16,404 nt of DNA from Gammaproteobacteria bacterium (GCA_018609925.1 JAHEOG010000065.1:1-16404); one strand, 5' to 3'. Numbered from the stretch's first letter, positions 7,119 to 14,414 are shown. The notes: a model not told the origin generated them from the sequence alone. Program-made: numbers and translations.

Positions 7119-8470
7119 TATCGGAATAGCCGTTGGATGTCGTTGTAGAAGGCAAAGACCATGATCCCCAGCAGGAGGGCGATCCCCACCTGCTGCCACC
7201 GCATCATCGTTTCGTCGTCGAGGGGACGCCCGCGGACCCCCTCGATGGCCTGGAACAGGAGGTGCCCTCCGTCGAGGACGGGGATGGGAAGGAGGTTCAG
7301 GAAGCCCAGGCTGAGGCTGATCATGGCCAGGAACCATAGGAAGGGCACCACTCCCGCCTGGGCCGACTCCCCCGCGAACTGGGCAATGGCGATGGGTCCG
7401 CCCAGATTGTCCGACGACACCGACCCGGTCACCATCCGCGCCAGGCTCTCCACGGTAAGCCAGAGCATCCGTACGGTCTGGGACAGGCCCTGCTCCAGGG
7501 CGCCGATGGGCCCGTAGCGCACTGTGACGCGCAAGTCCTCGGGCAGGGGCTCGGGCCGCAGCCCGATGCGTCCGGTGGCCTCCCCTTCCCCGGCGGCGAC
7601 GGCCTCGGGAATGACCGTCAGCTTCCGCTCCGCCCCCCCGCGCTCCACGGTGAGGGTCAGCTCCTCCCCGGGGTGGCTCCGGACCACCTCCAGGAAGCGA
7701 CCCCAGGAAACCAGCGGCTGGCCGTCGAGACCAACGATTTGATCGCCCGGTTGGAGCCCGGCATCTTCCGCCGGCGAGCCCTCCTCGACCGCGGCGGCCA
7801 CCACCGGTTGATACGGGGCCAAGCCAATGCCCCGTCTCAGGAAGCCCGCATCGAGGTTGTCGGCCCCACTCCCGGAGAGGTCCAGCCAGGTCCGATGGGG
7901 GGCCCCGCCCCGATCCAGTTGCAGCTGGATCCGCTCGCCATCCATGGCCGCCCGGATCAAGGCGAGCCGGGCCTCGTTCCAGGACTGGACCACCTCGCCG
8001 GCCACCGCCTCCAGCTGGTCCCCAACCTCCAGTTCCGCCGCCGCGGCCGGGGATTCGGGAGCCACGTAGCCGATCCGGGGAACCACGCCCTGGACGCCGA
8101 TCAAGTAGATGACCACGAAGGCCGCCGCAGCGAAGGCGAAATTCATGAGAGGGCCGGCCGAGGCCACCGCCATGCGCTGGAGGACGGGACGGCGGTTGTA
8201 GGCCCGGTGTTCCTCCCCGGGCTCCAGGTCCGGCTCCTGGCCCGGGACCTCGCCCGCCATCTTGACGAATCCGCCCAAGGGCAGGGCGGCGATGACGTAT
8301 TCCACGCCGTCCCGTCCCCGCCAGGAGACCAGGGCCGGACCAAAGCCCACGGAGAACTTAAGGACCTTGATGCCGACGCGGCGCGCGACCCAAAAGTGGC
8401 CGTATTCGTGGACAGTGATCAGGACACCGATGGCCACCACGAACATGGCCAGGGTAAACAGGATCTCCAT
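7118..8470 (-). CDS. rseP: Site-2 protease RseP (regulator of sigma-E protease)
   Basis: RseP is an inner-membrane zinc metalloprotease. It cuts anti-sigma factor RseA within the membrane after DegS, releasing sigma-E during envelope stress, and also removes leftover signal peptides. Seen: 450 residues, as in E. coli. The first membrane segment (about 1-20) runs into the zinc motif HEYGH (21-25). Next come GGFVKMAGE (66-74), a second membrane segment (about 105-128), tandem PDZ domains (roughly 127-195 and 222-290; the second has GSPAEDAGLQPGDQI), and a third membrane segment with NLLPIPVLDGGH (392-403), where Asp400 is the third zinc ligand. A last membrane segment ends at about 442. GGAAAGGA six bases upstream supports the ATG. 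dxr ends 20 bases before it, and bamA begins in its stop codon. The order dxr-rseP-bamA is conserved. Confidence 0.97.
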   Translation of the reverse strand: MEILFTLAMFVVAIGVLITVHEYGHFWVARRVGIKVLKFSVGFGPALVSWRGRDGVEYVIAALPLGGFVKMAGEVPGQEPDLEPGEEHRAYNRRPVLQRMAVASAGPLMNFAFAAAAFVVIYLIGVQGVVPRIGYVAPESPAAAAELEVGDQLEAVAGEVVQSWNEARLALIRAAMDGERIQLQLDRGGAPHRTWLDLSGSGADNLDAGFLRRGIGLAPYQPVVAAAVEEGSPAEDAGLQPGDQIVGLDGQPLVSWGRFLEVVRSHPGEELTLTVERGGAERKLTVIPEAVAAGEGEATGRIGLRPEPLPEDLRVTVRYGPIGALEQGLSQTVRMLWLTVESLARMVTGSVSSDNLGGPIAIAQFAGESAQAGVVPFLWFLAMISLSLGFLNLLPIPVLDGGHLLFQAIEGVRGRPLDDETMMRWQQVGIALLLGIMVFAFYNDIQRLFR

Positions 8471-8490
8471 AGGGGGTCCTTTCCAGGGAC

Positions 8491-9663
8491 CTAGTCGGCG
8501 TACTCCGCGAGTACGGTCTCGGCCAGGCGGCGGGCTTCGCCGTCGGCGGCGCGAACGGTGTCCAGTGTATCGGCAGCCACCGGCCGGGCTCGTTCCAGGG
8601 TTACGGCAATCACCCGGCTGATGCCGGGGAAATCCAGGCGTCCGTCGAGAAAGGCGGCCACCGCCACCTCGTTGGCGGCGTTGAGGATGGCCGGCGCCGT
8701 TCCTCCGCGCTCCAGGGCGCGGTAGGCCTGCCCCAGGGCCGGGAAGCGGTCGAAGTCGGGGGCCTCGAAGTGGAGCTGGGCCACCCCGGGCAGGTCCAGA
8801 CGGGCCACCCCGGAATCGATACGCTCAGGCCAGGCCAGGGCCGCCGCGATGGGCGTGCGCATGTCGGGTTTGCCCATCTGGGCCAGGACCGAGCCATCCA
8901 GGTACTCCACTAGGGAGTGCACGATGCTCTCGGGGTGGAGCACCACCTGGATGCGCTCGGGGGGCACGGCGAACAGCCAGTGGGCCTCGATCACCTCCAG
9001 GGCCTTGTTCATCATGGTGGCGCTGTCCACCGAGATCTTGGGGCCCATATCCCAATTGGGATGGGCCACCGCCTCCTCCGGGGTCACGTCGGCGAGGGAC
9101 TGGGCGGAACGGGTCCGGAAGGGTCCCCCGGAGGCGGTCAGGTGGATGGCCCGGACCCCGTCCCGGAGGCCGGCCTCCGGAAACACCTGGAAGACGGCGT
9201 TGTGCTCGCTGTCCACCGGTATGACGGCGGCCCCGCTCGACCGGGCCTCCTCCATGAACAGGGCCCCGGCCATGACCAGGCACTCCTTGTTGGCCAGGAG
9301 CACGCTCTTCCCGGCCCGCACGGCGGCCATGGTCGGCTCCAGGCCGGCCGCGCCCACGATCCCGGCCACCACCTGATCGGCCTCGGCCAGGGTGGCGACC
9401 TCCATCAGCCCGTCGTCGCCGGAAAGCACCTGGATCTCGGTCAGCCCCGCTTCGGCCAGCGCCGCCGCCAGGCTCTCCGCCCGCTCGGCATCGCGCAAAA
9501 CGGCGTAGCGAGGCCGCCACTGCCGGCACAGCTCAAGCATGGCCTCGGCGCTGCCGTTCGCCGCCAGGGCCAGGACGGAGAACCCCTCGGGGTTACGGGC
9601 GAGCACGTCCAAGGTGCTGGTGCCGATGGACCCGGTCGCCCCTAGGATGACCACCCGCTTCAT
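8491..9663 (-). CDS. dxr: 1-deoxy-D-xylulose 5-phosphate reductoisomerase (Dxr/IspC)
   Basis: Dxr converts 1-deoxy-D-xylulose 5-phosphate to 2-C-methyl-D-erythritol 4-phosphate with NADPH, the committed step of the MEP isoprenoid pathway and the target of fosmidomycin. Seen: 390 residues, normal for the family. NADPH-binding ILGATGSIGTSTLDV is at 6-20 and LLANKECLVMAG at 122-133. Metal ligands are Asp151 and Glu153 in PVDSEHNA (149-156) and Glu223 in MMNKALEVIEAH (217-228). LTASGGPFR (175-183) and HPNWDMGPKISVDSATM (201-217) line the active site. The start ATG overlaps the cdsA stop as ATGA. Its product chain feeds the neighbouring uppS, which makes the lipid carrier for peptidoglycan and O-antigen. 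Confidence 0.98.
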   Translation of the reverse strand: MKRVVILGATGSIGTSTLDVLARNPEGFSVLALAANGSAEAMLELCRQWRPRYAVLRDAERAESLAAALAEAGLTEIQVLSGDDGLMEVATLAEADQVVAGIVGAAGLEPTMAAVRAGKSVLLANKECLVMAGALFMEEARSSGAAVIPVDSEHNAVFQVFPEAGLRDGVRAIHLTASGGPFRTRSAQSLADVTPEEAVAHPNWDMGPKISVDSATMMNKALEVIEAHWLFAVPPERIQVVLHPESIVHSLVEYLDGSVLAQMGKPDMRTPIAAALAWPERIDSGVARLDLPGVAQLHFEAPDFDRFPALGQAYRALERGGTAPAILNAANEVAVAAFLDGRLDFPGISRVIAVTLERARPVAADTLDTVRAADGEARRLAETVLAEYAD

Positions 9664-10445
9664 AGGCCTATCCCCCGCAGGCAGAAGGTGTAGACGGGAA
9701 CCGCGGCGGTAAGGCTATCGATCCGGTCCAGGATGCCGCCGTGACCGGGCAGCCACCGGCCCGAGTCCTTGCGTCCGGCCCGGCGCTTGACCATGGACTC
9801 GAACAGATCCCCCACCTGCCCGATCACCACGACCAGGACCCCGAGGCCAGCCAGGACGGGCAGGGAGGCCAAGCCGGGCGCAAGCCAAGCCAGCGCGCCG
9901 CCGGCGGCTCCCCCCAACAGGCCCCCCCCGATCAACCCCTCCCACGTCTTACCGGGGCTGATGTTCGGGGCCAGCCGGTGACGCCCGCAGGCGGAGCCGA
10001 TCACGTACGCCCCCGAATCGCCGGCCCAGATGGCGGCCAGCAGGGTCACCGCCGCCCAGGGGGACTCGGTAACCAGCCCGCCCAGAAGGGCCAGGGCTGG
10101 GGCCAGTGTAACCAGCCCGGCCAGGGCGTCGGGGGCCCGATAGACGGGGGAATCGGTCTGGGCCAGGAAGACCGGCAGCTCCGCGGCCACCAGCCCCCAC
10201 CACACCAGGGCCGCGGCGGCAATCATCTGCGGTTCCAGACCGCTCAAAACGCCCGTCAGGCCGGCCCCCAACAGGGCAAAGGCGATCCGGCCTCCCCGGC
10301 CGATATGGATCAGCTCGGCCCATTCCAGACCGGCGAGGAAGGCCAATACCACAATGACGGCGAGCACGCCGAGATCGGAAAGGTGGAAGATCCCCGCCAG
10401 AACCAGCGGGATCAGAACGAGGGCGGTAAGGATGCGCGTGGCCAT
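9660..10445 (-). CDS. cdsA: Phosphatidate cytidylyltransferase (CDP-diglyceride synthase)
   Basis: CdsA makes CDP-diacylglycerol from CTP and phosphatidic acid, the precursor of all bacterial phospholipids. Seen: 261 residues from the chosen start. There are about seven or eight hydrophobic membrane segments. The C-terminal CDS signature, SMVKRRAGRKDSGRWLPGHG then GILDRID, covers about 217-243 and contains the metal-binding KD and D-R-x-D. GDSGAYVIG (142-150) and ISPGKTWEG (162-170) are also conserved. Start: ATG at 10445 gives MATRILTALVLIPL, matching the usual N-terminus. A GTG at 10457 would add four residues, and neither has a clear Shine-Dalgarno. It lies 72 bases after uppS, one of the few real gaps in the operon. 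The stop overlaps dxr as ATGA. Confidence 0.96.
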   Translation of the reverse strand: MATRILTALVLIPLVLAGIFHLSDLGVLAVIVVLAFLAGLEWAELIHIGRGGRIAFALLGAGLTGVLSGLEPQMIAAAALVWWGLVAAELPVFLAQTDSPVYRAPDALAGLVTLAPALALLGGLVTESPWAAVTLLAAIWAGDSGAYVIGSACGRHRLAPNISPGKTWEGLIGGGLLGGAAGGALAWLAPGLASLPVLAGLGVLVVVIGQVGDLFESMVKRRAGRKDSGRWLPGHGGILDRIDSLTAAVPVYTFCLRGIGL

Positions 10446-10517
10446 CACCGGCCCCACGCCGAAAGGGTGAGACCCCGAGGGCGGCCGGCCCCAACACCGG
10501 GTCGATGGCGAGCGGGA

Positions 10518-11273
10518 TCAGCCACCGGGGCTCGCGTGGACCTGCTCCCCCGTTCGCCCGAAGCGCCGCTGACGCTTGCTATAGCTCCAGAAGGCCTCCT
10601 GCAGCGCCTCCTGATCGAAATCGGGCCACAAGGTGGGGGTGAAGTAGAGCTCGGTGTAGGCGAGCTGCCACATGAGGAAATTGCTCACCCGCTGCTCGCC
10701 CCCGGTACGGATGAACAGATCGGGCTCGGGAAGATCGGCTAGGGCCAGCCGGGACCGCAAAGTGGTCTCGTCGATGGCCTCCGGATCGAGGCGCCCCGCC
10801 GCCACCTCCCGGGCCAGCTCCCGGCTCACCCGGGCCAGGTCCCAGCGTCCGCCGTAGTTGGCGGCAATGGTGAGGGTCATGCGGTCGCCGTCGCGGGTGG
10901 CCCGCTCCGCCGCATCGATATGGGACGCCAGATCCTCCCCAAGACCGGAGCGATCGCCGATAACCCTCAGACTGACCCCGTTGCGCCGGAGTCCGTCCAG
11001 CTCCCGCTCCAGCAGGAAGCGGAACAGGCCCATAAGGCTACGGACCTCGCCGGCGGGCCGGCGCCAGTTCTCACTGGAGAAGGCGAACAGGGTCAACGCC
11101 TCGACGCCGGCCTCCCCGCAGCCCTTGACGGTGGCCCGGACCGCCTCGATCCCCCGGCGGTGGCCCTCGATCCGGGGCAAACGCCGGGCGGAGGCCCACC
11201 GGCCGTTGCCGTCCATGATGACGGCCACGTGGCGGGGGACCTGGAAAGGGGTTCCGCCCTGTTCGATGGTCAC
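10518..11273 (-). CDS. uppS: Undecaprenyl diphosphate synthase (cis-prenyltransferase) UppS
   Basis: UppS extends farnesyl diphosphate with eight isopentenyl units in cis configuration to make C55 undecaprenyl diphosphate, the carrier for peptidoglycan and surface polysaccharides. Seen: 251 residues (E. coli 253). Catalytic Asp21 is in HVAVIMDGNGRWA (15-27). LTLFAFSSENWRRP follows at about 60-73, and the C-terminal signature is DLFIRTGGEQRVSNFLMWQ then LAYTELYF. Start: GTG at 11273. GGAGGTG inside the last codons of frr lies eight bases upstream, and the frr stop is three bases before it. Cytoplasmic, acting at the membrane surface with cdsA and dxr next door. Confidence 0.97.
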   Translation of the reverse strand: MTIEQGGTPFQVPRHVAVIMDGNGRWASARRLPRIEGHRRGIEAVRATVKGCGEAGVEALTLFAFSSENWRRPAGEVRSLMGLFRFLLERELDGLRRNGVSLRVIGDRSGLGEDLASHIDAAERATRDGDRMTLTIAANYGGRWDLARVSRELAREVAAGRLDPEAIDETTLRSRLALADLPEPDLFIRTGGEQRVSNFLMWQLAYTELYFTPTLWPDFDQEALQEAFWSYSKRQRRFGRTGEQVHASPGG

Positions 11274-11276
11274 CGA

Positions 11277-11834
11277 TCACACCTCCATGAGGTCGGCTTC
11301 CTTGGCATCAAGGACCGCATCGACCTCGGCGATGTAGCGATCGGTCAGCTCCTGCACGGTCTTCTCGGCGCGTCGGACCTCGTCCTCGCCGTATTCGCCT
11401 TCCTTCTCCAGCTGCTTCAGGTCCTGGTTGGCGTCGCGACGGACGTTGCGGATGGCCACCCGCGCCCCTTCACCGACCTGGCGCACGTGCTTGACCATCT
11501 CCTTGCGGCGCTCCTCGGTGAGCTCGGGCATGGGTACCCGGACCACGTCGCTGGAGGCCGTGGGGTTGAGCCCCAGATCGGCGTTGCGGATGGCCTTCTC
11601 GATCTTGGGGATCATGTCCTTCTCGAAAGGCTTGGCCACGATGGTCCGGGCGTCGGGGACGGTCAGGTTGGCCACCTGATACAGCGGTACCTGGGCCCCG
11701 TAGTACTCCACCGTGACCGGGTCCAGGACGCTGGTGTTGGCTCGCCCGGTCCGAACCTTGGCCAGATCGTCCTTGAGGGCCTCCACGCTCTTGCTCATGC
11801 GGTCTTCGGCGTCTTGCTCAATCTCCTCGATCAT
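11277..11834 (-). CDS. frr: Ribosome recycling factor
   Basis: RRF acts with EF-G to split post-termination ribosomes. Seen: 185 residues, the same length as E. coli. It opens MIEEIEQDAEDRMSKSVEAL and contains KVRTGRANTSVLDPVTVEYYG (26-46), DLGLNPTASSDVVRVPMPEL (86-105), TEERRKEMVKHVRQ (106-119) and ARVAIRNVRRDAN (124-136), all family hallmarks, in a three-helix bundle plus a small beta domain. Start: the frame is open upstream to 11969, but the added 45 residues are low-complexity and lie fully inside pyrH. The ATG at 11834 matches the family exactly and has GGAGGAGG-like sequence just upstream. It overlaps the pyrH 3' end by 17 bases. Confidence 0.97.
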   Translation of the reverse strand: MIEEIEQDAEDRMSKSVEALKDDLAKVRTGRANTSVLDPVTVEYYGAQVPLYQVANLTVPDARTIVAKPFEKDMIPKIEKAIRNADLGLNPTASSDVVRVPMPELTEERRKEMVKHVRQVGEGARVAIRNVRRDANQDLKQLEKEGEYGEDEVRRAEKTVQELTDRYIAEVDAVLDAKEADLMEV

Positions 11835-12603
11835 CCTCGGCCTCCTCCGCCGCGACCCGGGTCCCCTCGTCCTCCCCGAAGACCACCCGCTGGAGCGCTC
11901 CGGGCTTGACGCAGTTGTAGACGACGATGGGCAGCCGGTTGTCCCGGCACAAGGTAATGGCGGTGGCATCCATCACCTTGAGATCCTGGGTGATTACGTC
12001 CATGTAGCTGAGCCGGCGGTAGCGCATGGCCTCGGGGTGGTTGAGGGGGTCCTGGGTGTAGACCCCGTCCACCTTGGTCCCTTTGATCACCACATCGGCC
12101 CCGATCTCCATGGCCCGCAGGCCCGCGGCGGTATCGGTGGTAAAGAAGGGGTTGCCGGTACCCGCCCCGATGATCACCACCCGCCCCTTTTCAAGGTGGC
12201 GGATGACCCGGCGACGGATGTAGGGCTCGGCCATCTCCTCCATCTTGATGGCCGTCTGGACCCGGGTGGGCAGCCCCCGACGCTCCAGGGCGTCCTGCAG
12301 GGCCAGGGCGTTCATCACCGTGGCCAGCATGCCCATGTAGTCGGCGGTGGCGCGGTCCATGCCCTCCGCCGCGCGAGCCAGCCCCCGGAAGATGTTGCCG
12401 CCGCCGATGACCACGGCGACCTGCACGTCGGCATTGGCCGCCTGCTGGATTTCCCCGGCGATCTGGTCGAGCACCTCGTGGCTGATGCCGTACTCGGACT
12501 CGCCCAGCAAGGCCTCGCCGGAAAGCTTCAGGAGAACCCGGCGGTAGACCGGAGACGATTCGCCGCTGTCGTGCTCGCTCACCACCACCTGTGGCTCCCC
12601 CAT
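11818..12603 (-). CDS. pyrH: Uridylate kinase (UMP kinase) PyrH
   Basis: PyrH phosphorylates UMP to UDP with ATP. It is a hexameric amino-acid-kinase-fold enzyme, usually activated by GTP and inhibited by UTP. Seen: 261 residues against 241 in E. coli. The core starts at PVYRRVLLKLSGEALLG (about 18-34), followed by VAVVIGGGNIFRG (62-74), DYMGMLATVMNALALQDALE (88-107), GTGNPFFTTDTAA (147-159) and KGTKVDGVYTQDP (174-186). Extra length comes from about 15 N-terminal residues and an acidic C-terminal tail (VAAEEAEDDRGD). The tail overlaps frr by 17 bases. Start is uncertain: the ATG at 12603 has only a distant Shine-Dalgarno, while GTG codons at 12588 and 12585 (residues 6-7) lie closer behind a GGGGAG. 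Confidence 0.96.
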   Translation of the reverse strand: MGEPQVVVSEHDSGESSPVYRRVLLKLSGEALLGESEYGISHEVLDQIAGEIQQAANADVQVAVVIGGGNIFRGLARAAEGMDRATADYMGMLATVMNALALQDALERRGLPTRVQTAIKMEEMAEPYIRRRVIRHLEKGRVVIIGAGTGNPFFTTDTAAGLRAMEIGADVVIKGTKVDGVYTQDPLNHPEAMRYRRLSYMDVITQDLKVMDATAITLCRDNRLPIVVYNCVKPGALQRVVFGEDEGTRVAAEEAEDDRGD

Positions 12604-12616
12604 CGCACCCGGCGGA

Positions 12617-12633
12617 CCTCCGCAGGGCGGAGG
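12617..12633 (-). other. Strong hairpin in the tsf-pyrH gap
   Basis: CCTCCGC and GCGGAGG form a perfect 7-base stem with a 3-base loop in the 62-base gap between tsf and pyrH. The 3' arm holds GGAGG, the only good Shine-Dalgarno-like sequence near the pyrH ATG, though 13 bases away. There is no T run, so it is not a standard intrinsic terminator. It could reduce read-through or pyrH translation; function is inferred. Confidence 0.5.
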
Positions 12634-12665
12634 CTCACCTTCCGTACCGGTCCAGGATCCCGGCC

Positions 12666-13322
12666 CTACTCCTTCAGCTGGGCCTTGACCTCCTCGGCAA
12701 AGTCCTCCTCCTCCACCTCGATGCCCTCGCCCACCTCGAAGCGAGCGAAGCGCCGGACGCGGACATTCTCCCCGAGCTTGGCCACCAGCTCCTTGGTCAC
12801 CTCCTCCACCGTCTGGTCCGGATACTTCACGAAGGGCTGGTCGAGCAGGCTAAGCGCCGAGAGCCGCTTGTCGAGCTTGCCCTCCAGGATCTGCTCCACC
12901 ACGTGGTCGGGCTTGCCCTCGATATCCTCGGCCGCCTGGCCCTTGATCAGTTCACGCTCCTCCGTCACACGCTCCTCCGGGATCTCTTCCCGGCGCACGT
13001 ACTCCGGGCTGGAGGCGGCGATGTGCATGGCGATGTCACGGGCAAAGCTCTGGAAGTCCTCGTTCTTGCCGACGAAGTCCGTCTCGCAGTTGATCTCCAC
13101 CAGGACCCCGATCTTGCCCCCACCGTGGATGTAGGAGGTCACCACCCCCTCCGCGGCGGTCCGGTCGGCCTTCTTCTCGGCCTGGGCCAGGCCCTTCTGC
13201 TTGAGGAGCTCCTGGGCCTTGTCCAGGTCCCCCTCGGCCTCGGCGAGGCATTTCTTGCACTCCATCATGCCGGCACCGGTACGCTCCCGGAGGGCCTTTA
13301 CGTCCTGCGCGCTGATGTCCAT
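12666..13322 (-). CDS. tsf: Elongation factor Ts, short form
   Basis: EF-Ts exchanges GDP for GTP on EF-Tu. Seen: 218 residues, clearly shorter than the 283 of E. coli. The N-terminal UBA-like domain has VKALRERTGAGMMECKKCLA (8-27). The core keeps the EF-Tu-contacting TDFV motif in INCETDFVGKNEDFQ (77-91). It then passes straight into DIAMHIAASSPEYVRREEIP (95-114), GKPDHVVEQILEGKLDKRL (136-154), LDQPFVKYPDQTVEE (159-173) and FARFEVGEGIE (192-202). Compared with E. coli one core repeat is absent, as in Thermus-type EF-Ts, which works as a dimer. The last residues still resemble the gammaproteobacterial C-terminus. Shine-Dalgarno placement is odd: AAGGA is only one base from the ATG and AGGGAG is 12 away. 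rpsB ends 75 bases upstream. Confidence 0.96.
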   Translation of the reverse strand: MDISAQDVKALRERTGAGMMECKKCLAEAEGDLDKAQELLKQKGLAQAEKKADRTAAEGVVTSYIHGGGKIGVLVEINCETDFVGKNEDFQSFARDIAMHIAASSPEYVRREEIPEERVTEERELIKGQAAEDIEGKPDHVVEQILEGKLDKRLSALSLLDQPFVKYPDQTVEEVTKELVAKLGENVRVRRFARFEVGEGIEVEEEDFAEEVKAQLKE

Positions 13323-13357
13323 TTCCTTGCCCGACTCCCTGAATCGAAACGACAGTT

Positions 13358-13376
13358 TCCGGCAGCGATGGCCGGA
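13358..13376 (-). other. Hairpin in the rpsB-tsf gap
   Basis: TCCGGC and GCCGGA pair over a 7-base loop (CATCGCT) in the 75-base rpsB-tsf spacer. It has no U tract. It may adjust the S2 to EF-Ts ratio or mark an mRNA end, but chance pairing is possible in GC-rich sequence. Confidence 0.3.
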
Positions 13377-13397
13377 GCGGATGGGCTAGCCCCGGCC

Positions 13398-14165
13398 TCA
13401 GGAGTCCCCCATGGGCTCGTCGGGGACCTCGACCATCTCCTCGTCCTCGGTCCCGCCGGAACCGACGGTCAGCTCCTGCTCCCGCATCTGCCGCCCCTCC
13501 AGGATGGCGTCGGCCACCGCTTCGGTGTAGAGGCGAATGGCCCGCACGGCATCGTCATTGCCGGGTATGATGTAGTCCGCGCGGGCGGGGTTGACGTTGG
13601 TGTCGGCCACGGCCACCACCGGGATGCCCAGCTTGTTGGCCTCGGCCACCGCGATGTCCTCGCGCTCCATATCGACGACGAAAAGGGCATCGGGCGGCCC
13701 GGGCATGTCCTTGATCCCGCCCAGGCTGCGCTCCAGCTTGGAGCGCTCGCGCTCCAGCAGCAGCGCCTCCTTCTTGGGCAGGACCTCGAAGGTCCCGTCC
13801 TCGGCCATGCGCTCGATATCCTTCAAGCGCGTAATGGACTTCCGGATGGTCTGCCAGTTGGTGAGCATGCCGCCCGGCCAGCGGTGATTGACGTAGTACA
13901 TCCCACAGCGCTGGGCCTGCTCGGCGATGGCGTCGCGGGCCTGGCTCTTGGTCCCGACGAACAGCACCTTGCCCCCGTCGTGGGCGAGGTCCCGCAGGAA
14001 CTGGCGGGCCCGCTCGAACAGGGGCACGGTCTGCTCCAGATTGACGATATGGATCTTCTTGCGGGCCCCGAAGATGTAGGGGGCCATCTTGGGGTGCCAA
14101 CGGCTGGTGCGGTGCCCGAAATGGACGCCCGCCTCCAGCATCTCGCGCATGCTGATGGGTTCCAC
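13398..14165 (-). CDS. rpsB: 30S ribosomal protein S2
   Basis: S2 is a late-assembling small-subunit protein that, with S1, helps recruit mRNA. Seen: 255 residues, normal. It opens with PISMREMLEAGVHFGH (3-18), then RWHPKMAPYIFGARKKIHI (22-40), GTKSQARDAI (71-80), HRWPGGMLTNWQTI (93-106), DALFVVDMEREDIAVAEA (158-175) and GIPVVAVADTNVNP (179-192). The C-terminus is a typical acidic tail. Start: GTG at 14165, with AAGGAG seven bases upstream, matches the normal S2 N-terminus. It is the first gene of the long minus-strand operon, preceded by a structured leader and a candidate promoter. In E. coli S2 represses its own operon through the leader, and the same is plausible here. Confidence 0.98.
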   Translation of the reverse strand: MEPISMREMLEAGVHFGHRTSRWHPKMAPYIFGARKKIHIVNLEQTVPLFERARQFLRDLAHDGGKVLFVGTKSQARDAIAEQAQRCGMYYVNHRWPGGMLTNWQTIRKSITRLKDIERMAEDGTFEVLPKKEALLLERERSKLERSLGGIKDMPGPPDALFVVDMEREDIAVAEANKLGIPVVAVADTNVNPARADYIIPGNDDAVRAIRLYTEAVADAILEGRQMREQELTVGSGGTEDEEMVEVPDEPMGDS

Positions 14166-14335
14166 GGGTAGGCTCCTTGGAGCGGGGTTGGGCCTCCGCC
14201 CGCCCGCATGCGGCGATCCCGGGGCCCGAAGTCGGACCTACCGGGACACCCCACCGCATGTGTCGGCGGACGTGCGTACTGGCCGGGCCCTACCTTACGC
14301 CCCCGCAGGGGGGCGTTGGGGCCGGCCTGCTAGAG
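14166..14335 (-). promoter_or_regulatory. Structured rpsB mRNA leader (candidate S2 autoregulatory element, t44-like position)
   Basis: Between the predicted transcript start (about 14335) and rpsB lie roughly 170 nt with two strong foldable domains on the minus strand. Domain 1 (14281-14327): an outer GGCCGG/CCGGCC stem continued by CCC/GGG encloses an 8-bp ACGCCCCC/GGGGGCGT hairpin with a 4-base loop. Domain 2 (14207-14260): CATGCGG/CCGCATG, then TCCCGG/CCGGGA, then GGTCCG/CGGGCC with one G-U pair and a 4-base ACTT loop, stacked in one long arm. The G-U pair fits RNA from the minus strand. Near rpsB, GCTC/GAGC (14172-14183) could fold around the AAGGAG. No U tract follows, so these are not terminators. 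Known: the enterobacterial rpsB leader (overlapping the t44/tff RNA) is about 160 nt and mediates repression by S2. Homology to it was not testable here. Confidence 0.6.
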
Positions 14336-14341
14336 CGCTGA

Positions 14342-14371
14342 TTTATACCATCGGGGAGGGCTGCCCGGCAA
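14342..14371 (-). promoter_or_regulatory. Candidate sigma70 promoter for the rpsB operon
   Basis: Minus strand: TTGCCG (14371-14366), an 18-base spacer, then TATAAA (14347-14342) within TGGTATAAATC. A GC-rich discriminator with AGCGCTC follows, as is common at stringently controlled ribosomal promoters. Position and the structured leader downstream fit the rpsB operon. Confidence 0.6.
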
Positions 14372-14414
14372 TGCACCGCCTTAGGAGAAATGCCCGAGTC
14401 CCGGCGAGCCGCGA

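Noticed and set aside
7119..7337. A 73-residue N-terminal extension of BamA
   Set aside because: It overlaps rseP, is Pro/Arg-rich, and would place the signal peptide inside the protein. The ATG at 7118 starts a normal signal sequence.
10920..11909. A 329-residue plus-strand frame antisense to uppS, frr and pyrH
   Set aside because: Runs opposite three firmly identified genes and ends in low-complexity Pro/Arg sequence.
11835..11969. A 45-residue N-terminal extension of Frr
   Set aside because: Low-complexity sequence inside pyrH; the 185-residue form matches the family exactly.
12591..14171. A 526-residue open frame on the plus strand, antisense to pyrH, tsf and rpsB
   Set aside because: It mirrors three highly conserved genes, is rich in Leu/His/Gly/Pro without recognisable domains, and is expected from GC-rich codon use on the opposite strand.
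14281..14327. The strong leader hairpin as an intrinsic terminator
   Set aside because: No U tract on either strand after the stem, and it lies just after the rpsB promoter, where a leader structure is more likely.
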